Shown: positions 36,641 through 49,133 of the stretch, one piece after another
Position numbering within the stretch: the first letter of the stretch is position 1
How the letters are laid out: every line of letters begins with the position of its first letter
Source: Galbula dea
Lineage: Eukaryota > Chordata > Aves > Piciformes > Galbulidae
Assembly: GCA_013399015.1 (NCBI GenBank)
Contig: VWZX01004907.1
Coordinates: forward strand, 1 to 64,000
Length of the DNA: 64,000 nucleotides
Reading direction: 5' to 3'
Made by a program: the position numbers and the translations under genes
Notes under the pieces: generated by a model
Seen by the model: the letters and a program-made list of their open reading frames with translations, nothing else
Told to the model about the DNA's origin: nothing
Database searches by the model: none

Positions 36641-37593
36641 CCCAAACCCTTTGTCCCAGGGGCATTTGCTGGTGGTTGGGAAGAGTTGTCTGGTGAAAGG
36701 GAGCTGCCTTCTTATTTCCAGCTGTTAAATTACATTGAAAGGAGCTGAATAATACCAGAGTAGAAACCTAGTTCATCATTTGTCAGGTTTAATAGAACAA
36801 AACAGGAGCATCCCTAAATTGTTCACCAGGGTAACATAGTTCCTTGCTGGTGAAGTAAGCAAAACTCTTCCAACCTTTTGCCTCAAGGATGATTTCTCCT
36901 GGGGATGTGTCTTATTTGCAGCAGGTGGACAAGCTGGTAAGTCATCAGCAAGTGCCTCTGATGATCAGCACAGCAATGCTTTTTGTCACCTCCCTTTTTC
37001 CTATTAGGAGCAGGAAGCATTGACCTCCTTGCCAAAGCCAAGAACATCCATTCTTTTATTGTCTCTAATTAAAGGCTGAACGAAAAGTATAACACAAAGT
37101 AACATTCCACAAATGTGAAGAGTCTTAAAGCAGAAGCCAGGTAGCCCTGTGTGTGTTCACATAGACCTAGAGATTCAGTAGCTGAAAATGTTGTTACAAA
37201 ATATGGCAAAGATGCCATTTTGCCATCTGGATGCCATCTTTATTATTTTGTATTTGAAGGAGATGTGTCTTTGCAGCAGAGTTCTAGCAGCTTGATGTTG
37301 CAGAATGAAAACAAGGCTTTCTGGATTCTTTAATTGATTAGCTCTCTGTTCATACAAGGTTTGTCAGTGGGATGCTGTAACCTCTGGCATGTGTGAAGGA
37401 TGGGGGAAAAAGTAATAGCAGAAAGGATTGTACCTGCACAGGACAAGAAATAGAATAACTGAGAAAGAGAATAGTCATTTTTGGAAAGTGCCTGTAAAGA
37501 TTATGCATTAAAAGAGCAAACTTTAGATTTGTTTTCTGAATGAAAATAGAATATCTGATGTGCTGGTTTCTCCACCCAAATACCCAAATAGTA

Positions 37594-37676
37594 TAAATGT
37601 ATTTTAATAGTAATAAATGTATTTTAATAGTAATAGTAGTAGTAATAACAACAACAACAATAATAATAATAATAGA
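37594..37676 (+). repeat. Duplicated 20-mer followed by AAT/AAC/AGT microsatellite
   Basis: AAATGTATTTTAATAGTAAT occurs twice in direct repeat and leads into a trinucleotide run of AGT, AAC and AAT units. The run codes poly-leucine on the minus strand (near 37604-37807), which is a composition effect and not a gene. Confidence 0.88.
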
Positions 37677-40600
37677 GTTCTGAGTTTAATTCTAAACCAG
37701 AAAGTGTCCTGTTGGGTGCTTTTTTTGTAGAAGAGAAATTCTAGCTGCCTGGTTTGGCATGGAATGAGAAGTGAATGAGGCCTGTTAACATCTTGATGGG
37801 AAACCAAGGCAATTGGAAGTGGTGGTCAGGCCAGAGCAGATGGTTACCCCCCTGTAAGCCTGCCATCGTTAAGAGCAGTTTCCAGGTGTCATGCAGCTTG
37901 TGCCTGACTGCTGTGAAATTCCATCTCCCAAAGCTGAAGGAAAGGAGAACACTTGCAAAAACCCCAAAGCAGCAAACATTAAGGAGGTGTGAGGTATGGA
38001 GGTAGCCTCACCAAACCTGGGAACAAAAGGTGGCATTGGTGTGGGCATGAGTGTGGGAGGCAGCCCAACCGAGGGCTGCTCTTAGAGCCTGCATCCACCC
38101 TTTTGGAGGACGCTGGCAACAGAAAGAAAAGAAGATCTGTTTTGGTTTAAATTAAAAAGCACATTATAGTTCAACAACATGTTACTTTAAGCAGGAAAAT
38201 TAGGGAGGGAGAGGGGTATCTGGGTGAAGTATTACTTCCCTTGTCAAGCATAGATTGCTGTGAAAGATGTGGTAATGTGACAATCCATTACAAGTGACAG
38301 TCAGATTTGAGCCTGTGTTGTGCTACCTTGATCAAACACTAACTTTCTAACATTGGTACTTAAAATGGGCAAGAAGTACATGTCAGGAAACCACCTTTCA
38401 TTCACGTTCAAGCTGGTGTCTGTATGAAATCTTTGTGTTTTAGGAAGTGAAAAGAAAAAGCAGGGGTCATACATACAACTAAAGCCAGTCTGTACTTCCA
38501 CCTGTAGATACAGCCAAATATGCACATCTGCATCTCCATATCCATACACGTATTGCCATGTCCCTGCTTCCTACAGTTAAGCTTCTTACAACACTTCTCT
38601 GAGACAGGAAGGTATTATTCCTGTTTACAGACTGGAGACTTGAAGCCTCAAGGTGAGGAAGTTCAAACTTAAACCCAGGAAGAGCTGGAATTGACTTTAT
38701 TTTTTTAAGTCCAAGGTTGGGGGTTTTCATATCAAAGGTTTTTCAATGCCATCTTTTCTTTCCAGTGTTTGACTGGATTTCAAGATTTCAATGGCAAAGA
38801 GAGAAAAATCATGGGATAGAATAGCATTTAAATAAAAGGAGAAGTATTATTTTCTTTTAAGCTGAGAGAGAGAAAATCTTTTGCCCATCCTAGCTTGTAT
38901 CAGAGAATTAATTTCAAAATGAACATCAGATTCTTGAAAAATAAAGTATTTTTGCTATCATTGATGCCACTTGGGTCTGCAAGCTGTACCCCAGGAAGAG
39001 GTGAATAAACAGTTGAGAAAAATCTCTGAATGAATTACACTCAGACCATGACAATGAAAGCCATTCTTCAGTATTAAGGACTGGAAAACCAGAAGAATGG
39101 CAGTCCAAAAGACCCAGTTCAGCACCACTGCATTTTGGTGGGGGCAGACCAGCATGCCACACAGAACACAGCAGCCTTTAAAAGGAATAAACAGGGCAAA
39201 GCAGGTCTGGAAGGGCAGCAACCCCTTTTCCAGAGTGTTGCAAGGGGCAGATTAATCCATCTCTGTGGCAGGTCACAGGTTTGGGGCTTTCTTCAGCCTG
39301 TGGTGCCAACCTCTTGTCCCTGAAGCTCAGCCTCATGCCATGCAAGCAACTCTGTGAAGCAGTGGAGGCGATGAAGAAGGGAACTGTGATGCTGTGATGT
39401 ATGGAGAGGACATTCAACAGGGAAGAGGTTATCTCCTATTTTAGCAGCCTCTTTCAGTATTTTATCCATTGGCTGTAGATTGTATACAGGACCCAGCCTA
39501 AGACTGGCTACTGGGCTCTGCTGCAGATGCTTTGCTAGATTTATTTATGAATTACTTGTATTGACTCTCTCCAGAGGAAACACAGTCACCCAGTGGTTGC
39601 TCTTTGTCTGTAATCACTTTGCTTTCATCTGTGGTTTGGCACAAGCTGCACCAGGAAAAAGCACATAATTATAGTTTACCTCTAAGTTATTTAACCAAAA
39701 ATTCAAATTTAAAGTCCCACAAATTACATGTTGGTTACGACTGAGAAAAAAATTCAAATACCCCTTTAAGGAGCCAGTGTTAAGCAAAATACTCCTTGGT
39801 AAGTCAAACCTATCACAAGAAAAACACCCTAATATCAGAAAAAACCCCTTCATTATCTGGCTAGAAAATGAAGTTCAGCTGCTTTCTTAGCAAAGTTTTC
39901 CAGTTCTTATTTTTATTAAGTGTGCATTGTTTATGCATTGTACTCTAGAAATATTTTATTACATAAATGTTTGTATTGAGGGAGGGAGGAAAGGGTGGGG
40001 GGAAAAAACCTAACAAATAAATCCAGCCTGTTTAAGGCTTTCAGTCTGTACATATTCTGCAAGGAAAATCCTCACAGCCTGGCTCACTCTATGCCAGATG
40101 CATTTGTTGCCTGGAAATGCAGCTCAGCTTTCCATACCACCAGCAGCTCTTGTCAAAATTAGAAATCTTTGGCTGTGCAGACACCAGCTCTTAAGGCAGA
40201 TGCAGCAAATGCAGAGGCAATGCATACCTTGGGGGTGAAGCAGGCTAAACCCCACATGCAGTATCCTGAAAGCAGAGGACTTGTTGCATGTGGGCTGCAC
40301 GAACTACAGACTGTCGGCAAAGGAGTTCCCTTCATCATGCAGTGTGGTGGGGCTGTAGCAAGCCCAGACAGAGCTTTTCAAGGCATAGGGGGGGAGATGA
40401 AAAGATGTTGTACCTGCTGCACTACAGCTGCCCCACATCTCCCATGGGCAGTGCCACACTCTAGCCTTTGGGCAGAAAAGGGCTTATGAGGTCAAAGCTT
40501 TGTGTTAGGTGCAAATGCCATTGGTGTGAGTACTGCATGCTGGTTAATCTGTAAGACACATGAATTCATGTGTGATCCCATGTGTGGACATCCAATAGCT

Positions 40601-42763
40601 GTGTTATGTTCACTGTGGCAAAGATAACTGTCCTCTGTGGCACTTCAGGTCTCTTGACTCAAGGTGTTCAAGACATGGCCACATCTAGAGCACAGTGCAG
40701 AGAGTGATAAAACCTGACCTCAGAACCTTCCCAAGCACCAGCACATGCATATCCTAGAGGGGAGAGGCCTCCAGCATCTCTCTCTTTACCTCTCTGCCTG
40801 TGTGCTGGGACATCTCCTGAGTGACCCATGCAGCCTAATAGTCACCACTGGGAGCCACAGAGAATCTGCAACACGAGTTTGTTCCTATGAGGTGATCCCT
40901 GCACCCTGATCCTCTCTCCCCATTCCTTGCTGCTGCAGGGGAGCAGTGCCCCCATTCCACTCCCTGGGGGGGGCATAGGGAGCTTGTCTGAGGCTCACCA
41001 GTTGCAAGAGGGGTACTCAGCTCCTCCTTGGGAACACTGCCTCCCCATCAAAAGGGTTCCCTTCATTTACTCTCCCTTTTGCTTCCTCTGTGCTCAGCTT
41101 TAAATATACATTGCAGTAGCATTGTGCAGCTTCTGACAGGGGCTGACAAGCAGATTGCAAAAAGCTCAAATGCAAATGACACTCTCTGTGGTTTCTGATA
41201 TGTGCAGCTTGACAGTTATCAGCCAATTGTGCACCAGGGAAAGAAATGGCAGGATTGTTCTCCTTGTCCTACACACAGTTCAACAAGAAAAACTGTGAAA
41301 CTCTCCCTATTACAGTCATATGTAACTGGGGCCTTCACATTTGCAGAAGTAAAGCAGGTTCTCTGTCCAAATTAAAGAAAGTGGAGAATTGCCAAAGGCA
41401 ACATTTTAGTCCAGCTTAGCTTATCTGATGTTGCCAGCATGTAGCAATACTTTATCGTAGTGAGTTATTTCCTCTGTTAAACATAGAAGCAAAAGCAAGT
41501 ATGGATAAACAATGCATGCAACCAAATCCCAAACCTTTAACTATTTTAGCTTACCCTGACAGGAAGCAGGGGTGGAAGTGGAAGAGATAAAATTAAGCAT
41601 TCTTCAAAGAGCCCAGCTACTGCTTTCTGCGCTGGAATTGTCTCAGAGAAGAAAGCTTGAAGGGCAGAATGAGTGGCTGTCTGGCAAGCAAAAGGTCTCC
41701 CAGAGCCCAAGTCTGTTGTGAAAGACAGGCACTCTGCATGGGGTTGGGATGGGTGACTTGGGAAGAGATATGTCAGATCTTGTGGCTTGGAAAATGCAGA
41801 GGAGGGAGCAAATGTCTCACCTGCCTTTAGACTCATCTGAAGCAGACTGATCCATTCACTCCAGGCTTTCCTCATGGCAAGGAGGGGGATGTAGACACCT
41901 TTAGAGGCATGGATCATCTGAGATATTTCAAGTGTCTGCCTCAGAATTAAATGATTCACACCCTAAATACATACTCATCAGTTAAAATGAGATTAGTCCA
42001 TAGTGGATGTCTGTGTTATAAACATTGATATTTCACCAAAAGAGCCCATAGGTCAGCACAAGACTCCCTCCTGGCAGTTGCCATCAGCCATTGTCTTTGG
42101 CCACTGGGAGCTGTGTGGCATTGCCCCCGTAGCAGCAAAGGGAGAAATGGGAAACCAGAAACCTTCCCTCCTAGGAATAAGATCCTAACCCTCCAAAGCA
42201 AGCATGTAAAGCTGCACTGACAAGGAGAATTTGCAAGGTTTATCTCTCCAGGTAATGCAGTTTCACCATTAGTTATCCCTCAAGCCTTGCACTCTGCAGT
42301 TGAAGAATTTGGAACATCGCAATGTGTCCCAGGCTGGGAGCCTCTGAGCAAAACAGCACCAACAGAGACATTTAGAAGAGAAAGTATATGGTACAGTAAG
42401 TGTTGCTCATTACCACTAGGAACCAGTCTTTAGCACAAGAGTTTTGCCACAGAGCTGTTTCTTAAGGAGCATAAAATTTTATGCTGCCAAGATAATATAC
42501 AAAAGGCCAAAGGGATTTTCCAGGAAGAAGGGCTGAAATAGATTTGTGTGGCTGAAACAGGGGTTTTTAGCTGTAGCATCCCAGTATCTCTGTGGCTGGA
42601 AGATGAGGAGCAGATCCAAGTGCCATTAACACACAAGGACACCAGGAGACAATGAGCACTCTGGTTTGAGAAGGGAAGGCAGAGTCTGATCCTCCCCAGC
42701 AGAGAGGCCACATTGAGTTTCATTTGATTAAGGATTGCTTGAAACTCTTGTTGGTTGATTATG

Positions 42764-42799
42764 ATTTAGTGTGCATAGTGAATGTGTGCATAGTGAATT
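42764..42799 (+). repeat. Short direct repeat
   Basis: GTGTGCATAGTGAAT occurs twice in tandem, about 15 bp apart. Confidence 0.7.
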
Positions 42800-45339
42800 A
42801 TGTGGGTTTATGGAAGGAAAACTTTGGATGAGTGTCCAGAAGAGGGTGTGGGTTGTAACATCCCTGTGTGGTGGTGCAAGGGTGGCTCAACTGGCCCTCA
42901 GGTCTGGCTTAGGTAAGGCTGTACCAGCACCCCACTACACATCTCGTTGCCTGGAGACTAAGCTGTGACCCAGGAAGACTTTTCCTCACTGACAGTCTTT
43001 ATGCCAATTGGCCTTTCTTGCACATAAAACAAATACTTTGACATGTTAAATTCCAGCTCCTGCTATATCTTTTCAGGTAAGTCAGGCAGGGTGAGATACA
43101 GCCTCTTCTGGTAGCATATACTGACTCAAAAGCTAGGAAGTTCACTGACACAAAAAAAGTGTTTACTAACCCTTATGCACATCAGCCAGGTGTTGATGAT
43201 AAGCACATGTTCTGCAGAAGGTCCAAAGTAACCTCAAGGCTGAACAGATTACCACAGAGACATCTCACTTCCTGTCATCAATCCTTGGACATCATCCAAA
43301 ATTACCTGTGCCTTCCTGAGTTGAGTTCAGTTGGAACTGAGAATTTGCACGAGAAGCATGCATAAACATGTCGGTACATAGAAGTAAAAAAAGCTGCATA
43401 TAGAAGACTGCAACTTGGTAGCCTACATGTATGCCTAAGGGAACACTACAAGGAATATACTTAAGCATTTATATGTTTTCCAGCAGACACTTAAGATCTA
43501 GAGTTTAAATTCATGACACTAAAAGTCTTGACTCAGAATGAGACCAATCACCAGGGAGTCTCTGGCGGAAGCTGGTGCTTTGCACTTCATTATATTGTTA
43601 TACTGTGGTGTTGAGCTATATCTTACCAGGCTTTCTAAACTAGGCCCAACCCAGAAAAGCTCTCAAATAGGTGTTATTTCAGGTGTGGAAAAAGTCCTTT
43701 GTACACCTGTGATTTGAGCCAGGCTACTTATGTTCTTCTGTGGTGTGGATCTGTATGTCCAGATTTGTAAGCAGGATCCAGATTTTAAACAAGAATTTAG
43801 AACATCAATACCTGTGTGAAATTAAACCTCTCAGTCAACTCCTGGGTGTTTTCCTCTAGACAACCCTCAAATCTTAACATTAATAAGAAAGAGACCAAAT
43901 ATATATGAATCTAGATGCAGTCTAATGAGACATACCCTTTTTTTTATCAAGAAATGGAAATAAGGGTAAAATCTGCAGAAAATACCCTAATATAGGGTTA
44001 GCCTATAACCCTAAGTCTCTCCAAATTCACTCAAAAAATAAACTCAACAATGCCAAAGCTTAGTCTAAACAATCTCTGGCTCTTTTTCAGAAAGCGTCTT
44101 TAACTAATTTATAAAAATTAAACTAGAATAGGCTCCTGCAGTCTCTTTGTTTGGGAATTTGTTAGTGGTTTGCAGAAGGCTGTGATGGGACTCATCTGAC
44201 AAGGACAAGGTAGAATAAACAGTAGCTGGATATCCAACTGTGTAATCATTTTCCTAGTGTGCTTGCAGGCATGTCTGTGTAGCATCTGAAACTGAGTCTT
44301 GTGAACACCAACAACAATTCTGTGGGTGTGAGCAGAAGAGAAATAAAACTAAACCAAACAAGCCAACAGACAGATTGGTTTGCACAGGAGAAGCTATTCA
44401 TCATTTTTTTGGGGATACAGAAGTCATATCTACACGTTTCAGCTCATCTCCACCTACCGTGCTCCACCTGCCAGCAATAGTGTCCTGAATGGCACATCAG
44501 CTCAGAGCTGCTGTGGAGCTAAGAGAGATGGATAGAGAATCCTCTGCTTTAAAAGTGTTTTGATGTTGGCACAGTCAACTTTAACAGGTTGTTTTGTGGA
44601 TGCAGTTATGGTATCTACAGGAAATCTCAGGACCAGGGCCACCCAGGCCTGGTCAGCCAGCACTGCCATAGGCAGCAGCTTGACCGCCCTCTTCTAAGTG
44701 ACACAGGTGGCTATAGCAGAAAACCCAAATTGGGGCAACCATTACTTTTGTTTCTTCATCTGTGGAAAGTGTGCAGAAGGATTGGAATCAAAAGGTTTGC
44801 AGTGAGGAAAATAAAAAAAGTCCAAGGGCCAAGAATGGGTTTGAAAGACTTCACATTTTTTTGCATCCACTCCTTTTCCCTTCTTCCCCTTTATCTGGGA
44901 TTTTGGGAGTGCTGAAGCACAGAAATGTCTTAAAATGCAAAGGCTAGGACACTGATGGAAAGAGACACACTGAGTAAGGTTCCAGCATCACAGGAAGATC
45001 TTTTCACAACCAGCAGCAGTCACGTGCTCAGGGTTACCTTCATGGGTGGGCTTTAGACTTATGCAGCCTATCTTGACTCTAAGGAGTTTACGGTTCCCTG
45101 TAATTGTAAACGAGACTGACTGAACTTTTCCACAGCTCAATTTATATTTACACATTCTTGTCTGCTTAAAAATTGGGGGGTTTGTTTTTGGTTTTTTTTG
45201 TTGGTCCTTTGTATTTTGTCTCTGTGACTGCAACATATTTGAAAAAAAATGTGAAATGTCAACTATATCAAGAGGAGACAACAGTGACTGTCTGGGTTTA
45301 CTCTAAGCACTTTCTTCCCTGCAAAAGAAGAATGATGAA

Positions 45340-45879
45340 TTTATAGTGAGGCCACACCTCAAGTATTGTGTTCAGTTTGGGGACCCTCACTCCAAGAAGG
45401 ACATTGAGATGCTGCAGTGTGTGAAGAGAAGGGCAATGAAGCTGGTGGTAGGTCTAGAGCACAAGTGTTGTGAGGAGCAGCTGAGAGAACAGAGGTTGTT
45501 TAGCCTGGAGACAAGGAGGCTCAGAGGAGACCTTCTCACTCTCTCCAACTCCCTGAAAAGACATTGGAACCAGGTGAGGGTTGGTCTCTTCTCCCAAGGA
45601 ACAAGTGATAGGACAAAAGGAAATGGCTCAAGTTGTGCCAGAGTAGGTTTAGGTAGAATATTAGGAAAAATATCTTCACTGAAAGGGTTGTGAGGCACTA
45701 GATCAGGTTGCCCATGGCAGTGGTAGAGTCACCACCCCTGGAAGTGTTTAAAAGACATGTAGATGTAGTGCTAAGGGGCATGGTTTAGTGGTGACTGAGT
45801 AGCACTATATTGACAGTTGGACCTGATGATCTGAAAGGTCTCTTCCAACCAAATTGATTTTATGATTCTATGATTCTAT
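45340..45879 (+). mobile_element. CR1 LINE 3' fragment (540 bp)
   Basis: It starts at TTATAGTGAGGCCACACCTC with CAAGTATTGTGTTCAGTTTG, continues through GTTTAGCCTGGAGACAAGGA and AGATCAGGTTGCCCA, and ends TTGGACCTGATGATCTGAAA, GGTCTCTTCCAACC and a repeated ATGATTCT tail. One open frame of 115 codons (45346-45693) is a remnant of the element's 3' coding end (VKRRAMKL, LETRRLRGD), not a host gene. Confidence 0.93.
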
Positions 45880-48785
45880 CTGCTTTTATACATATGGGAG
45901 TTTCTCAAGTCTTCCAGGACTTTCTGTTGTTGTTAGGTGAAACAGGAAAGTTTGGTACCTGGCTAAGAGGTCTTCAGAGTCTCCTGAAAATTTGTATACA
46001 GTAACTGATGCCCTAGTTCCTCCTTCCATCACAAGCACGTGCACATTCTCTACAAGGCTTTACTTTGGTGTGAAAGTCACCTGTCAGTGCTGTGGTCACA
46101 CAGTGGAGTTTTGAGGGTAGTCTACAGGATGTCACAGCTCTCCCTCTTCTGTGGCCTTTGTGATAGAAACTAGGGTTATCTGGCTCATCTGAAAATAGTC
46201 ACAAAGTTTAGGTCTTCCTCTTCATTTCGAATGGTTGGATTTCTTCATATTTTCTTGACTTCTTGTTTTAAAGTGGATTCACTTTCCAAAAAAGCAATGT
46301 GACATAAAACATGTACTGCCATTATAAAAACATGTTCTCTCATAATAGAAAACATTTCTTGCAGAGAAGAATGCATTTCTGCTAAATCTGTGTTCATTAG
46401 TGACAGCAGCAAAACTGAAATAACTTCTTCAGGTGCTGGGATTTCCTCTCTCTGACAGCCTTTCCACTCTTATTCCAGATCCCAGCTGTAGGGAACGGGT
46501 GAGTGGGAGCAGGGTTGGTTCCTCAACGTTCACAGAACTAGTGGACGGCATTATCCTTCCATGGTCACTGGGAGGGAAGAGGGTTAGTGAAGGTACAGGG
46601 CTCTCAGTGGTCAGGGAGACTGTGAAAAGAGGTTTGCTGGGAGTTGGGGTGATGGGTTGGCTTTGCTGGACTAGGGATGCTATCACCCACAGAGCCATTA
46701 AAGGGGAGCTTGCTAACAGGGCTTCAGACAGTTGAGGACTGCAGAGATGTGCTGAAAAGGAGGACAAGCTCCTGCCCTGTCATTGCATGGTTAGCCAATG
46801 ACTTAAGAAGAGATTCAGTACAATTTCCTTTCCAAAAGATGTTGTTTTGAAGTAAGCCTGTACATTTCACAGATGTACCAATGTACTGGCTGACACAGCT
46901 CCTATTCCAGAAGAATGTATTATTTCTTCTTGATAGGAGGTCAAATAAAGAAGGGAATGGACAGAAACCACATTCCAGTAGATTTGTTATTTCCAAGAGA
47001 AAAAGAGTTGCACAACCTTTCTTGCTGTTCCATCCATGATTGTTCTCTGAGGGATCAAGCATTACAAGAGGCGTTCATGTGGACAGCCTGGGCAAGTAGC
47101 TTCTTCAAAATTCCAGCAGGATGAAGAACAAGATTTTCTGGAAATGATTTGGTGCAAAACACTGTCCAAATTCCAGCTGAATGAAGAGAAATGGCCACAA
47201 GCAGAACACACAGACAGCTTTCAGGCTTTAACAGCAAGTTCTGGTTAGCTCAGCCTCTGCTGTAAGATGGGAAGACTCCCATGTTCATTATTAAAAACAC
47301 TAGAAGCACCAATACAGCCTTTTTCTGTTTTCTTTCTTCTTTCCCCTGATAGAATCCTGTGGCTTTAGCTTCTCACTTCTGCAGTTTTCAGCATGAGATG
47401 TTATGGGAATAACATCTGAATAATATTCTGTTCAAGAGAAAAGGGTTAGAGCCCTGGACTTCTGATTGCCCGCACACTTGATGTTTAGCTGTGGCTTGGA
47501 CTGCTCTGCACAGTTCCCTGTGGTATAAAGCCTGATCTAGAAGAGTCCTATGCAGCACAAACATGACACAAGCCCACCCTTCAGTTCTCTTTGGCCTTGG
47601 TACATGACCTTCATTAGTTTAGCTGTAAAGAGCTGTCCTCCAAGTCCTGCTTCTCTGGAAGACCTGAGCATCCACAGTCTCCACAGCAATTATATTCATG
47701 GCATTTTATAGATCCAACCCTCTTAATTTCCTTTGAATGCTTTCATCTGGCTTTTTAAAGAAAACAGTGAGCTCTGCCATATGCATGGAGATTGTTGGGC
47801 TAATGGTCGTGTTTTCTTTTCATCCTGCAGTTCAGGGCCCTGCTGAAACATGCAGTAGATAAATTTGGGGAATCCAAGATAGTACTCTACTCTGTACCAC
47901 CGTATTTGGCAAGACAGTGCTTTGCCTGTGATGCTTGTGTGCCATGGAGGTGCCTGAAGCTCTGGATAGCTAATTCCTTTGTTATGATTTGCTGTATAAG
48001 ACACAGGAAGAGGAGCACACACATGCCTAACCAGAGGGGAAGAATTTAAACCACTGGTCCCAGACAAACATGGCTCAGGATAACTTAACTGCTGGGTTTG
48101 TCAGCAGAAATCACCTTCAGTCCTGGTGGCAGTGCTGCAATGGCAGAGGAATTTATAAACAGAAGTTATTTCATGTCTCCCAAAAGTAGGACCTGCAACA
48201 CATTTTGGCTGAAACTAGCACCATACTGTGGGACTATCCTTCCACATAATGCTCTCCTCCTGCCCATCTTCCAGGCTAACATAGGATATTGTTCTGCTTT
48301 CCATTTCTTTAGCCATGGGGCTGCTGGGACAGTCTTCCACCACCTGAAGGACTGTCCTGGGAGGAGTTTCACCCAAGCCCTTTGGCTCCAGGTGTTAGAC
48401 TCCATTTGAGAGGCACAGTTTTATCTCATTATAAGTCAGGAAACATGAGAAGTAATTACTTTTCTCCGTACTGCCATTTAACCACGCTGCATATTATGAG
48501 GATAGTCTTGCCCCAGAAGTTGTTCTGGTGAGCCCTGTCACCGAAGGGAGTGACTCTTAGCTGCTTCCTCTGTCAGCCCAGTCTAAACAAATGCTTCAAA
48601 TGGACCTGTTGCTGCAGTCATTTCACACAGGAGGGGAGCTGCATTCTAATTCTTGGACAAGCGTGTTCAAGGGATGTCTGTGCCTGGCTCATGTTTGTGC
48701 TACTGCAGCACTGTCAAATCTCATATCCAAGTTGCTTGTTTCTGCACTATGCCGAGGCACCCCTTAACTTTCTTGCTTTTCCAAG
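45880..48785. other. Intergenic stretch between two CR1 copies
   Basis: At 46429-46767 both strands are open for over 100 codons, but neither product resembles a known protein. Nothing else is seen. Confidence 0.65.
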
Positions 48786-49133
48786 ACCTCATTGCTCTTT
48801 ACAGCTTCCTGAGGAGGGTAAGTGGAAAGGGAGGTTGTGATCTCCGTGGGATCCAGTGATAGCACACATGGGAATGGCTCAAAGCTGCACCAGGGGAGGC
48901 TTAGACTGGACGTTGGGAAGCATTTCTCTACCGAGAGGTTAGTCAAACCCTGGAACAGGTTTCCTGGAGAGGTGGTCAATGCCCCAAGCTTGTCAGTGTT
49001 TAAGAGGCATTTGGACAGTGCTTTTAACAACATGCTTTACCTTTTGGTCAGCCATGAAGTGGTCAAGCAGTTGGATTAGGTGATCGTTGTAGGTCCCTTC
49101 CAACCAAATTAGTCCAGTCTAGTCTAGTCTATT
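48786..49133 (+). mobile_element. CR1 LINE 3' fragment, subtype with TAGTC tail
   Basis: TACAGCTTCCTGAGGAGGG, ATCTCCGTGGGATCCAGTGA, GCTTAGACTGGACGTTGGGA, GTCAAACCCTGGAACAGG, TTGGATTAGGTGATCGTTGT and AGGTCCCTTCCAACC. The tail is a short run of AGTCT units (about 49111-49131) instead of the ATTCTATG repeat. It is a separate CR1 lineage from the other copies here. Confidence 0.9.

Larger units (their letters stand above)
33615..45339. other. Intergenic stretch without recognisable genes
   Basis: It contains the CR1 fragment at 35538-35602, the 16-bp repeat at 36590, the microsatellite near 37600, and a telomere-like hairpin at 43985-44014. The longest open frames (41546-41959 minus, 137 codons) show no domain, signal or splice context I can support. 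Confidence 0.7.

Noticed and set aside
37604..37807. Minus-strand frame with a long poly-leucine run
   Set aside because: It is a translation of the trinucleotide microsatellite.
45346..45693. 115-codon frame as a host gene
   Set aside because: It is the 3' coding remnant of a CR1 LINE.
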